Shown here: in pieces, positions 32,001 through 44,000 of the stretch | Numbering within the stretch: position 1 is the stretch's first letter | Layout of the letters: the number at the start of each line of letters is the position of its first letter | Assembly: GCF_027943255.1 (NCBI RefSeq) | Contig: NC_072893.1 | Span: 121,767,784 to 121,831,783, forward strand | Reading direction: 5' to 3' | Source of the DNA: Anastrepha obliqua | Taxonomy: Eukaryota > Arthropoda > Insecta > Diptera > Tephritidae | Length of the DNA: 64,000 nt | Program-made: the position numbers and the translations under genes | Notes under the pieces: model-generated | Seen by the model: the letters and a program-made list of their open reading frames with translations, nothing else | What the model was told of the DNA's origin: nothing | Database searches by the model: none

Positions 32001-35000
32001 CTTCTTTTTTTATAACCGCATGCTTGAGAAAATTTCCTTTCTATACACACAGAATACTTGCTTTTTTGAATAACTTTTTTACTAAAAGAAAAAAATAGTT
32101 TTAATGATGGAAATCTTTTTTTTTTTTTTTGACCTTTACGCTCTCCTCTCTCTCGGCTACTCTAAGCCGACTGCCACAAAAACCTAACCTAACCTATGTA
32201 CAGTGATGGGCATAATTCTTAGAATAACTAAATATTAAACTTTTGGTACTTTTTATAATCGAATGCTTGCGAAAATTGTATATAAAAAAATTTCTGTTCA
32301 CTGAACATTTTGTAAACCCTTTCAAGCCGCTATCTCCGCACGATGTACAGTTGTCTTAAAAGAAATTCCCGTGACTGTGTATGCAAGTGCAGGGAGGCTA
32401 CGCGAGGAGTCCTTATGGGAGCTTGTGTTCAGAGCCAGAATCAGACACTAGACAAGAGCTGTCTCAACTGTGTCTGTACCACCAATATAATGGTGACGTA
32501 GCATCGAACGTACTTGAAGTCCTGCCAGGGTATTAGCGAGATGAAGGCGATTGTGGTATTAACCTATCAGCCACTTCGGGGCGGTGTCACCCTCCTGAAC
32601 TGAGGTGATAGAATACTACTTTCACCAGCCCTTAGACTGTTTAATCCGAATAATTAACACACTTTTATTAGGTCGAGTTGTATGTATGTATGTAACGGAA
32701 TCTTTGAGCTTAATTTTCATTGGCTTCTAAAAATCTGATCGACTTGGAATTTTGCACACCTATCAAGGACCGATGACAATGCAATAATTTGATAAAAGTT
32801 TTCCATTATCCTTATTAGGATTGCCAGGATTAATATTTTCTTTTTTTACCTGTGGGCAAAAAGTAAGGTGAATTTGGTTGTAAAATGAAAAATCTTTATT
32901 TATTCTTGTAAATCAATTTCATCCCCTTCAAAACAATCCCCTCTCGATGAAATACACTTATGCCAACGATTTTTCCAATCCCCGAAACATGCCAAATAGT
33001 CCATTTCCGGTATAGCCATCAGCACCTTCTTCGATTCAGCTTTTATCTTCTCAATCGACTCGAAACGCGTTCCCCGGAGTGGTCTCTTGAGTTTTGGGAA
33101 TAGCCAGAAGTCACACGGAGCCAAATCAGGCGAATACGGTGGTTGCGGAACGATATGCGTGGAATTTTTGGCGAAATGGTCACGAAGAACGAGTGCAGTG
33201 TGAGACGGTGCATTATCGTGATGCAAAAAGCAAGAGTTGTTGGCTCATAATTCTGGTCTTTTTAGACGAATTGCTTCACGTAAACGACGCATAACGCTCA
33301 AATAATATTCTTTATTAACGGTTTGACCAGGTGGAAGGAATTCATAGTGCACCACACCACGAAAATCGAAAAAAACTGACTAATGGAGTGGGGTAGCCGT
33401 TTCTCAGGCTCCCTCCACGAAATAAGTTCTTCATCCCGATTACTTCTTTATCACGGTCGATAACTGCATAGCTTTAGACTCACAGTCGATAAGAAAGGAA
33501 TTAAATATAACACGAATATATCGAATCATTAATTCACTGACTGCAATGATAACAATAATTTTCATTCATAATAAAAAATAGTTAAAAAAAAAAACTAAAA
33601 AACACGCTTTTTTGCTAATCGAACTAAAAAGTAGAAAATAAAAAATAGTTTAAAAAAACTAAAAAACACCCTTTTATTGCTAATCGAACTAAAAAGTATA
33701 AAATAAATTTTAATGACAAAGAGACCTATAATGAAGTAATAGCAAATCGAACGATCAGTCATAGTCAACTACCTCAGAACAGAATTATAACAGAAATTTA
33801 GATACAAATATTTAGAATAATTCAAATTAGAGTTAAAAGCGTGGGATGCATTTTGCTTCGCTTTCATAACCTTCTGTACATAGGTAGTTGCCAATAGAAT
33901 GATTGTAATATTTACTAATATATATCAAGCTTGAGCTTTACAGCCCTACCGCTGGCGATTGTCAGAGTATAGGAAACAATTTAAGGCGTGTCACTTCTTC
34001 TCCGACCGGATTTTTGTCGCCTCTTATGACAGGCATGCTTTATCGCGGATGTAATCTTTTTACCGACCCGCAGGGGTTACTGAACACTTGTCCTGATATT
34101 AAATATTAATATTATCAGTTTTTTTAAGAGCTTGAAAACTTAAAAGGATAATAAAAAATAGAAATATTGTTGGTATAATTTTTTTATAATAATCTGGTAG
34201 ATAATTTTATGGCATTTATTTTTTGGAGTTGATATCCGTCATATGTCCGCTGCGGCTATGACTTACATGATCCCTTCGAACAGTACAATAAATCGATTCT
34301 TAACCGCGCTGTATGGCAAGTTGCACTGTCTTGTTGCAACCAAGTGTCGTCGATGTTTAGCTGATTAATTTTTGGAAATGAAATTTCAGGCAGTAGAGCT
34401 TTATAGCACTCGGCCGACACCATAACGGCAGCTCCTTCCCCATTTCGAAAGAAAAAAGGACCGATGATGCCGCCAGCGTGAAAAACGCACGTAAAATGGA
34501 CGAACCTCACAAACAGATTTATTTATTTAATAATGTTACTACGAGGTGTGTTCAAAAAATAAGGTGAATTTTCAAATTTTGCGACCTACGTACATTCGAC
34601 TTTCGATTGTTATTATTTTTTTTTTATGTTGGTACACTCGTCTCGCAGATATGTTCACGATTTTAGCAATATAGCTTGTTTAGTTTGTTTGTGAGAGGCA
34701 TAACTAAGGCAAGTTTTTGGCCAAATTTTGTGTGAAAAATGGAATTAAGTGCTCAAACACACTCGAAATGTTGACAGTGGCGTACGGTGAGAGTACTCTG
34801 AGTCAAAAAACTTACAAGTGCTACAAGCTCTTCACAGAAGGTCGAGAAGATGTGAATGACGACGCTCGCTCAGGATGCCCCAGCACATCAACAACCGATG
34901 AAAATGCTGAGGAAGTAAAGAAAATTATTATGGAGAATCGTCGAATCACAATTAGAAGAGTTGCTGAGGATGTCGGCATATCCGTTGGCTCATGCCTTGC

Positions 35001-38000
35001 AATCTTTTCGGAAATTTTGGGCATGAAGCGTGGGGCAGTGAAGTTCGTTTCAAAATTGCTGAATTTTGAGCAAAAACAATGTCGCATGAGCATCGCTCAG
35101 GAATTGTTGAATGACGTTCACGAAGATCCAGATCTTCTTAAAAGGGTCATAACTGGTGACAAATCATGGGTATATGGTTATAACATCGAAACCAAAGCCC
35201 AATCGTCCCAATGGAAGAGTTCAGGAGAGCCAAGACCAAGTTCGATCGAATGTCAAGGTTTTGCTCACTGTTTTCTTCGATTACCATAGCGTAGTGATTA
35301 ACATAGCGTAGTCAGGAATTGTTACCACAAGGTTGTACGGTAAATAAGGAGTATTACTTTGAAGTTATGCGCCGTTTGCGAAAAAAGCGCCCGGAATTGT
35401 GGAAAAAAATGCATGGCCTTTGCATCATGATAATGCACCTGCTCACTCATCTTTGCTTGTGACAGATTATTTGGCCGAAAAACAATATCGTTATTATACC
35501 TACCTCAGCTCCCGTATTCACCAGGTTTGGCCCCCTGCGCTTTTTTCCTGTTCCCAAGATTGAAGAACCCCGTGAAGGTACGGCGTTTTGCGACAATTGA
35601 GGAGATAAAAACCGAATCACTGAGAGAGCTCAATGGCATACCAAAGGTGCATATAAGAACTTCGAGGATTGGAAAAAACGCTGGCACAAGTTTATTATAT
35701 CATATCTAAGGGGGATTACTTTGAAGGAGATAAAATAGAAATTAATGGATAAATAAATATTTTTAGAGAAAAATTAAAATTCACCTTATTTTTTGAACAC
35801 ACCGTATGTAAGAAGCAAAATGGCTTCAACTCTCAGGCTTCAACTCTTCCATTTTACTGTGAGTTATTTATGGCCCTCGCCTCATTCGAAATGGTGTTTT
35901 TTGGGTGTTTCTTTAAAAACGTGTAAAATGGAAACGAAAAAAGATTTTTTATTTTTGTTTTCAGTATTTTGTTTTTTGATATATTGTTAAAAAATCAAAA
36001 ATTTTTTTTTGGCCATACAAGATTCGTTCAAAAAGTTGTCAGCCTTCAAAAAATGTAAATATGCGATTCTCCAGCGAAGGCAAAAAAGGTATCATAATAG
36101 GACTATGTTTAAGTTCGTGCGGTTTTTTTCGAAATTTGAAACTTTATTGACGTAAAATGGTTACAAATTTAATATTCAAAGTATTGTCCATCGCTTACTA
36201 CTACTTTTTCCCATCTTTCTGGCAATTCACGGATTCCCTTTGTGAAAAATTCGGTCGGTTTTGCCGCAATCCACGAATCGATCCATTTTTTGACTTCATC
36301 GTAATTGCGGAAGTGCTGGTCAGCCAGGCCATGTTGCATCGATCGGAAGAGATAGTAATGGGATGGCGCAAGGTCTGGACTATACAGCGGGTGGGGTAGG
36401 ACATCCCATTTGAGCGTTTGTAAGTATGTTTTGACCACTTGTGCAACATGTGGCCGAGCATTGTCATGTTGCAAAATAACTTTGTCGTGTCTATCGGCGT
36501 ATTGCGGCCGTTTTTCTCGCAGTGCTCGGCTCAAACGCATCAATTGTCGTCGGTAGACATCCCCCGTAATCGTTTCATTCGGTTTCAGTAGCTCATAATA
36601 CACAACACCCAGCTGGTCCCACCAGATACACAGCATAACCTTCAGGCCATGAATATTCTGCGCCGACGTCGATGTTGAAGCATGGCCAGGGTATCCATAC
36701 GTTGCCCGACGTTTTGGATTGTCGTAATGGACCCACTTTTCATCGCCAGTCACAATTCGATGCAAAAAACCCTTTCTTTTGTGCCGTTGAAGCAGTTGTT
36801 CGCATGCCATAAAACGGCGTTCAACGTCTCTTGGCTTCAATTCATACGGCACCCAATGGCCTACCTTTCGGATCATTCCCATGGCTTTTAAACGTTTGGA
36901 AATGGTTGATTGATCAACTCCCAAAGTTTTTGCAACCTCTTCTTGCGTTTGAGCCGGATCTTGATCGAGCAATTCCTCCAATTCGGTATCCATGAACTTT
37001 GGCGGCGCACCCTCGCGTTCTTCGTCTTCCAAGCCAAAATCACCACTTTTAAAGCGTGCAAACCACTTCTGGCACGTTCGCTCAGCTAGAGCATGCTCAC
37101 CATAAACTTCCACCAAGATACGATGACTTTCGGCTGCTTTTTTCTTCATATTAAAAAATTCCCCGCAAAAACACATTATTTGGCACGAAATTCGACATTT
37201 TCAAGTGTGGTAAAAATATTGTTGTTTACGCTTCAAATAAAAAACTTATACTGACGTTTGTGCCTTACGACAGTAGCTCTCCAATGAATGTTTGGAAATG
37301 TGGATCGATGGAATAATAATCAAGTTACGCCATCTGTTGTAAAACCGCACGAACTTATCGATAGACCTATTATTTTTGACGGTTGATTGTGGGAAATTAT
37401 TTTTATTATTTATTTACTATCCGTAAATGTCTAACTTTTCTAACTCCCTTTTAATTGTATGTGTAAATATTAATAGATTTATGTACTTATACGAGTATGT
37501 GTTTCATTTAAATTTAACACTATTTTTAACACTTTTGTCAAAAACAATACAAATTTAATTTACTCAAATATTTTCATTTTCAATTTTGCACCCTAAATTT
37601 GACAAATTGTTTACAGAGGTTTACAAAGCAAAAAACTAAGGCGTTTAGAACAACAACTCTCCACTAATATAAAAACAACTCAAAATCGTATTTGGACTGG
37701 TGTTACGAAAGACGTCGGCAATCTGCGAAGGATTTTGAATGAGCTGTATATACTGAGAGTGAAGGTAATGCAAAAACCAAGTATGAATATACGAGTATGT
37801 AGGTGTGTATATTAATAAAGGTATGCAGAATACGCAAAAAAAAAAGGTTTACTAAAAAATAATCAAATAATGATATGCTCCTTACAAAACATTAAATAAT
37901 GCTACGTTCATATCTGAGACATTCTTTGGGGGTGGGGAAAAGAAAGAAAAAACTCACCCAGAAATAAATTGTATCCATTTTTTTTGTCAATAATAACCCT

Positions 38001-41000
38001 CTGTAACTCACAACTGAATGGTAGAAAAAAAAAAAATAGCAAACACATTTTTTTACGTGTGAAATGTCAACTTGACAACGAGCAACTTTAAATTGTTTGA
38101 TCGATATTTTACGAGATATCGATCACTCAGGCATCTATCGAGAAAATAATGGATTTCTTTTTCGCCAAACAAATATGGGTAGCATAGTTTTAGACCCATG
38201 AAACGCGTGGTTGCCACAAGGATTTTAATTTATGTGCCACTTAATTTTCAAATGTCAACAATTTTTGAACTGATTACTCTATTAAAAGAAATTTGGAGAG
38301 TGTTTTAAGCAGAATTTTCTAATATTTGAAATAAAAGATATTTCACTCTTAGTAATCACTTAGATGTTGGTAGCTGGAAGCTCGCTAAATTCTAGTTGCA
38401 CCTACAATTTTTTACCTACACAATTTTTAGCAGTTAATCTGACTTAACGCCTTTAAGGGGGGGTAGGGTCACAAAATCGAAATTTTTTTTCTTCACTCAT
38501 CTTATAGTAAATCATTTCAAGAATGTTGTGTCAAAATTTTAAGTGGATCGGAGCAGAACTCTCAAAGTTATAGCTTTTGTAGGCACTCTACCTCGAATTC
38601 GGAGCATAGATAATTTTTCAGAGTCATTTTTTCAAACGCGTTTTTCCCGAAACGACTTCTTAAAAGTCGGTGCCAATCACAACTCCGAAACTATTCAACC
38701 GATTCTTTTCAAATTTGGCACAAGTTTTCTAAATCAAAAATACCTCCCCCCTACAGTGTTTTTTTTTTATTTTTTGTTTTTTTTAAGGTTGTTTTTCACT
38801 TACAAATATGGCGAAATTTTTCGCCAAAAATGCTCGTTTTACGTTTTTTTGCCACCAAAACTACAAAAATGAGAAAAAAAATTTTTTATTAATGTAGGGG
38901 GGAGCATTACGTCATACTTTAACTGAAAAATTCGACTTTTTTAGTTTCAGATGATTCTACGATGAATGCCGATTGGCACCGCAGAGCACCTCTCGAAAAA
39001 CATATCTCCAAAAAAACTCTGTCATGGGCTTATTTGTCAATATTTTATTATTAATATTTTTTAAAAACTTATTGAAAAGATGTACAATAACATGTAACTG
39101 ATTTTATTAAAGTATCTTAAGCCATATTTCTGTAAAAAATTCACAAAAAAAGTGTTTTTTTTTAGCGCTAAACCCTACCTCCCCCTTAAGGCCTGAAGCC
39201 ATACTCAATATATGTCCAGCATGTGAAGGTACACCGCACGATACTAACCATCTATTCACATGCCCTCTCAAACCCCTTCATCTAACATCCCTCTCCCGCG
39301 GGACTCAACCTGTCGAAATCGCACGTTTTCTGAGTCAACCGTTAGATGAGTTAGACGAAGATGCCCGATGACTACATTTCACTGACAGTGTTTAGTATGG
39401 TTAAAGCTGCAACAACAATCATAACGTTCTGGCATCTTATTTAGAAAAGTAAATAGATAGCTTTTGCAAATGAAACGGCGTACCGATAGTGGCTTTTGGG
39501 GTTTTCTCTTCTTCAAATCTGGAAATTGTGCTTGCTTATATAGTCATCGGACCGAAATAAAGCCTCACCACTAAATTTTTTTTTTTGTTTTTTTTTTATG
39601 AAAAACACGATTTTTGAAATAAATTTGCACAATTTGCTAGACAAAAATGCACTTGGAGTGCCATTGACTACCGAAAGTTCACAGCTATTAGAAAAAAAGT
39701 CCATCACTTGGGCGTATACTTTCTAACTTTCTTAGCTGGGAACTACAACCGATGATCGGTCTTGGCTGCTACCAAAATGTTGCGTCAATTGCTTCTAAAT
39801 TCCGCCCATTGACGCCAGGTAGAAACACCAACACACGATTTCGGTGTATAGTTCGTACATCTTCATTCGCGCAAATCGGGCCATAGATCTTGCGACTAAT
39901 TTCTCTCGCGAAAGCGCCTAATAACCGCCCATCGGTGTTTGTCAATGTCCACGACTGAGCGCCATAGAGGAAGAACGGGAGGATGAGTGATTGATAGAGA
40001 GAGAGAGCTCTGCTTTTCAATTGCCTAGCCAGCCCCAAATAGCACCTGTTGGCAAGAGTTGTTCTTCGCTGGATCTTTTCGCTGACGTTTTTGTTGGTGT
40101 TAGTGCTGGATCCTAGGTAGACAAAGTTCTTGATCATGCCGAGCTCGCAATTGTCAATCGCAACCTGCTATCCAATAGGCATAGACTTTTTGGTTGTTGA
40201 CACACGGTACTTTGTCTTGCCCTCATTTGCCGCAAGACCCACTCGACGAGATCCTTTTTCAATACTGGAGAAAGTTGCACTGACTGCCCACTGACTAATG
40301 CCAACAATGTCGATATCATCAGCGTAAGCGAGCAGCATAACACTTTTATAGAAAATGGTGTCGGAGATGTGGATGTTGGGGGCGCGAATAATTTTCCCCA
40401 TCATTAAATTGAAAAAATTGCATGATAAGGGATTGCTTTGTCTGAAACCCCGCTTCGTTTGCGATGGCTCAGAAAGATCTTTGCCAATTCTCACTGCGTT
40501 GGTGGGTCATTCTGCAAAGCCGGATGAGCTTTGCGGGAATGAAGGAATTTAGACATGGCGATATACAGGTGATCCCTTACCGTACTGTCAAATGCAGCTT
40601 TGCAATCGGAGAAAAGGTGGTGGGTGTCGATCTGCTTCTTTAGTGTCTTCTCCATCATTTGACACAATGTGAAAATCTGGTCGATGGTAGATTTGCCAGG
40701 TCTAAAACCACAGTGATGAGCCTCAATCAGTTTGTTGACGAGGTGTTTCAGCCTTTCACAACGTACGCTTGATAGGACCTTGTATGTGCTACTGAAAAGG
40801 CTTATCCCACGATAGTTGACGCAGTTCGTGGGATCAGCTTTTCTGTGGATTGGGCAGAGAACGCTGAGATGCTAGTCGCTGGGTCGGATATTTGGCCTAT
40901 GAGTATTTGCATGCTTTTCGTTAGCTTATCACTTCCGGCTTTGAAGAGCTCTGTCAGTAGACCATCCGCACCCATAGCTTTGTTGTAGCCGGTCAATAGC

Positions 41001-44000
41001 TCACAAAACCTCGTCAATCGCGGTGAGACGCCGACCACGTCATCAGAAAGTACACGTAGGGCGTAGACTTATGCAGCCTAAAAAAAGAAATTATTAAAAA
41101 TATGTATATATTTATTAATCGATAATTAAAAATTAATTAGGAATTAATAAAAAAATTTTAAAATATACAAAAACTTTATTTATTAATTCATTGCTACCCA
41201 GGCTTTTTCAAATTTTATGAAGGATGGTAAGCAAACCCAACACAACAAGGCGAATCTATTAAAGGTGGTGTTGGTAAATAAGCTGGTTTGTTTTTTTTTC
41301 TTTCGCTGTGTCCATGTGGCTGTCAGCAAAGAACAAAATAAGGCGACTTCATTTTTTGTTTTCTACTTTTTCGATACTTTGCCGTGACAATCAGACGTAC
41401 AAAACATTGTTGTTGGTCTAGTGCCACCACCTTTAATAAATGTGCCTTGGAACATAATATAACAACAATAAAAAGATATAATACTGTATTTTTTTTATTT
41501 AAAGTTATTTTTTACACATTTTTTTTATATTATTTTCTAATTTTTAATTAAGTTATATTTTAATAATTTTTTTTTTTTGGGTTATTTGCACATAAAATTG
41601 TTTGATGTTTTGTCGAAAAATATGTAACTGTAATTTCGCATAATCTTAACACTTAACCATTAATAATTAAGGGTGTAATAATTTAATCAAAGGTCCAAGC
41701 AAAAGAAAGGAAAATTTAGTGTCGTTTTCTCAACTAACTTTTAAATTTAAAGCTCGTCTTATCAAGCTGATAAACATATTTTTGCGCGCTCAAGCGTTTG
41801 ATATTTTAAAACGTCAGTTCAGTGCTCCTTGAAATTTGTGGTTAGGTTTGATGCAATAAAGTGAAGTTGCATAAAATAAGGCGAGGCAAATAAAGAACAG
41901 CTGGTTTTGCTCAAAAGCACGGTCAGCCTTGAAAATGGTTGAACACAATAGTGGATTTTTAAGGCAGCCTTACCGTTCCATATGAACTAGCAAATTTTGC
42001 TTTAACAATTTCAAATTTGTCGATAGTTGGAAACTGAAAAATAGTTAAATCCAACTCTAAGTTATAATTAACGGTTCCCTCTAAAAAGCTTACTTTATTG
42101 GTTGGATGAGAAAATGACACTTAGAATTTTTATTTTTGATTTCTTCCACTTTTTAAATTGCATTTTTGTAGCATAATTACTAAGCGGGTTAATCTAAGCA
42201 TATAAAATACGATCAAAGCTAATTAAAAAAACAAAAACACTTTTTTTCTAATGTTTTATATTAGTTTTTTCAAAGTAAAAATTTAACGAAAATTCACTAT
42301 AAAAACAAAAACACTTACAAATAGCGTTGTTGATTCATTCAAATTTTTCAAGTGTTGTATTTGTGTACCACAATTACTAAGCGGGTTAAACTCTGTCTAT
42401 AAAATAACAAAGCAACTGAAGGCAAATTTTATTCTTTTTAATTTTTTATAGTTATTTTTCTAAAGTAATCTCTAATATCGGCCGCAAGAAATTCGTTGTA
42501 AGTATGAATGTTGAAATGTTGGCTACACATAAATATTAAAATTAAAAATTAAAAAATTAAAAAACAAAATAATAATTTTTGTCAAGATTTATGGATTACA
42601 TACTTGGATGAGTTGGAATACGAAATTGCAAAAATTTCAAAAAATTATATGTGCACTTAACGGTAAATTTTATTTTTATTATACGTGTTTTATATTCAAA
42701 CTATTCACTGGCTTATATTTTTTGATAAATTTCTTTAAAATGTATTTATTTATATAATATTTTTTAATTATTTTTTTACCATTAATGCATCTTACTTTAA
42801 TTAGTATCTCTCATTTTTCAGCCTGTCTACACCGAACCGGATAAAACTCAACAGCTGTATCGTTCCAGCTCCGCACCCGAAATCTCCATGTATCGTGTGG
42901 ACCCGCCGCCCGAATTTCCACGCAAACGCGCTTTCTCCGAAAGCTATGATGTGGTGGAGGCGCGTGGTATGCTCGCACCCGTGCACGCCGCTTCCGATAC
43001 GGAACTGGATCGGCTCGACAAACAAAAGTCATTCCAAGATGCTGACGCCTTCCTACAGACCACCGAACTCTTGGCCAAAGTCGTCAATGCATTGGGTGCT
43101 GTGCGCGTACCACCGCAAGAGGAGGATGATGCCAGCATGTTTGGTGGCTATCATGGCTTCTCCGATTCACAAATACTCGCCAGCGAATGGTCGTATCCGA
43201 GCATTAATGAAGCGCCGAAACAGCGTGTACGCGCCAACTCCGATTACAACTTCGAGCCACCATGGCGTCAGCGTCGTCCAACCGCGCTGCCGAACGAATG
43301 GACTTGGAGCGGTGATAATGAGCGTATACAGGAGGCTATTAACAGCCGTTACAAACAGGGTGATGGTAAGGATTTGTATCGGTCCAGTTTTGGTCTGCCG
43401 CCACGTGATTATGTGGTGAACATGGAAGAGGAGGAGCCGCAGAAGCCGCGCATGAAGAAGTTCTCCATGCCAGATGGCTTGCGCAGACTGTTCCCTACGA
43501 AGAAACGACCCTCGCAGGAGCGCATAACGGCGGCAGAAGCCGGCGTGGATACTGCAATGCCAAATAGTGCACGTCGCTTCTCGATTATGAGCGTGCCGGA
43601 GCCTGCGCGCCGCACGCCACCGCTCGACTATTACAGCACAGTTGCGGCTGATGTGAATGCACCTTATTACGGTAATGGTAAGCCTGCGCTACCGGCGCCT
43701 GCAGGCAACTACCCTTCAGACAGCAATCTGGCAGCGAAACAGTTGGTTGGCGCGCCCAATGGTGTGCCGGTTGCCGGTGGTGGTGCACGTAAACGACGTG
43801 AATCCATTTTCACACAAAATCCGGCGTCGGGCGCTAGGCGTGGCAGTCTATTTCCCACCTCTAATGCGGCTGGACTCACGCACCGACGCGGCAGTCTTTT
43901 TAGCACCGCTGCACAAGCAAACAACGGTCCACCATCGCGTCGTGGCAGCCTTTTCCCCGCCGGCGGTCGTGGCGCAACAGGCGGTGATCGCCGGCCGAGT

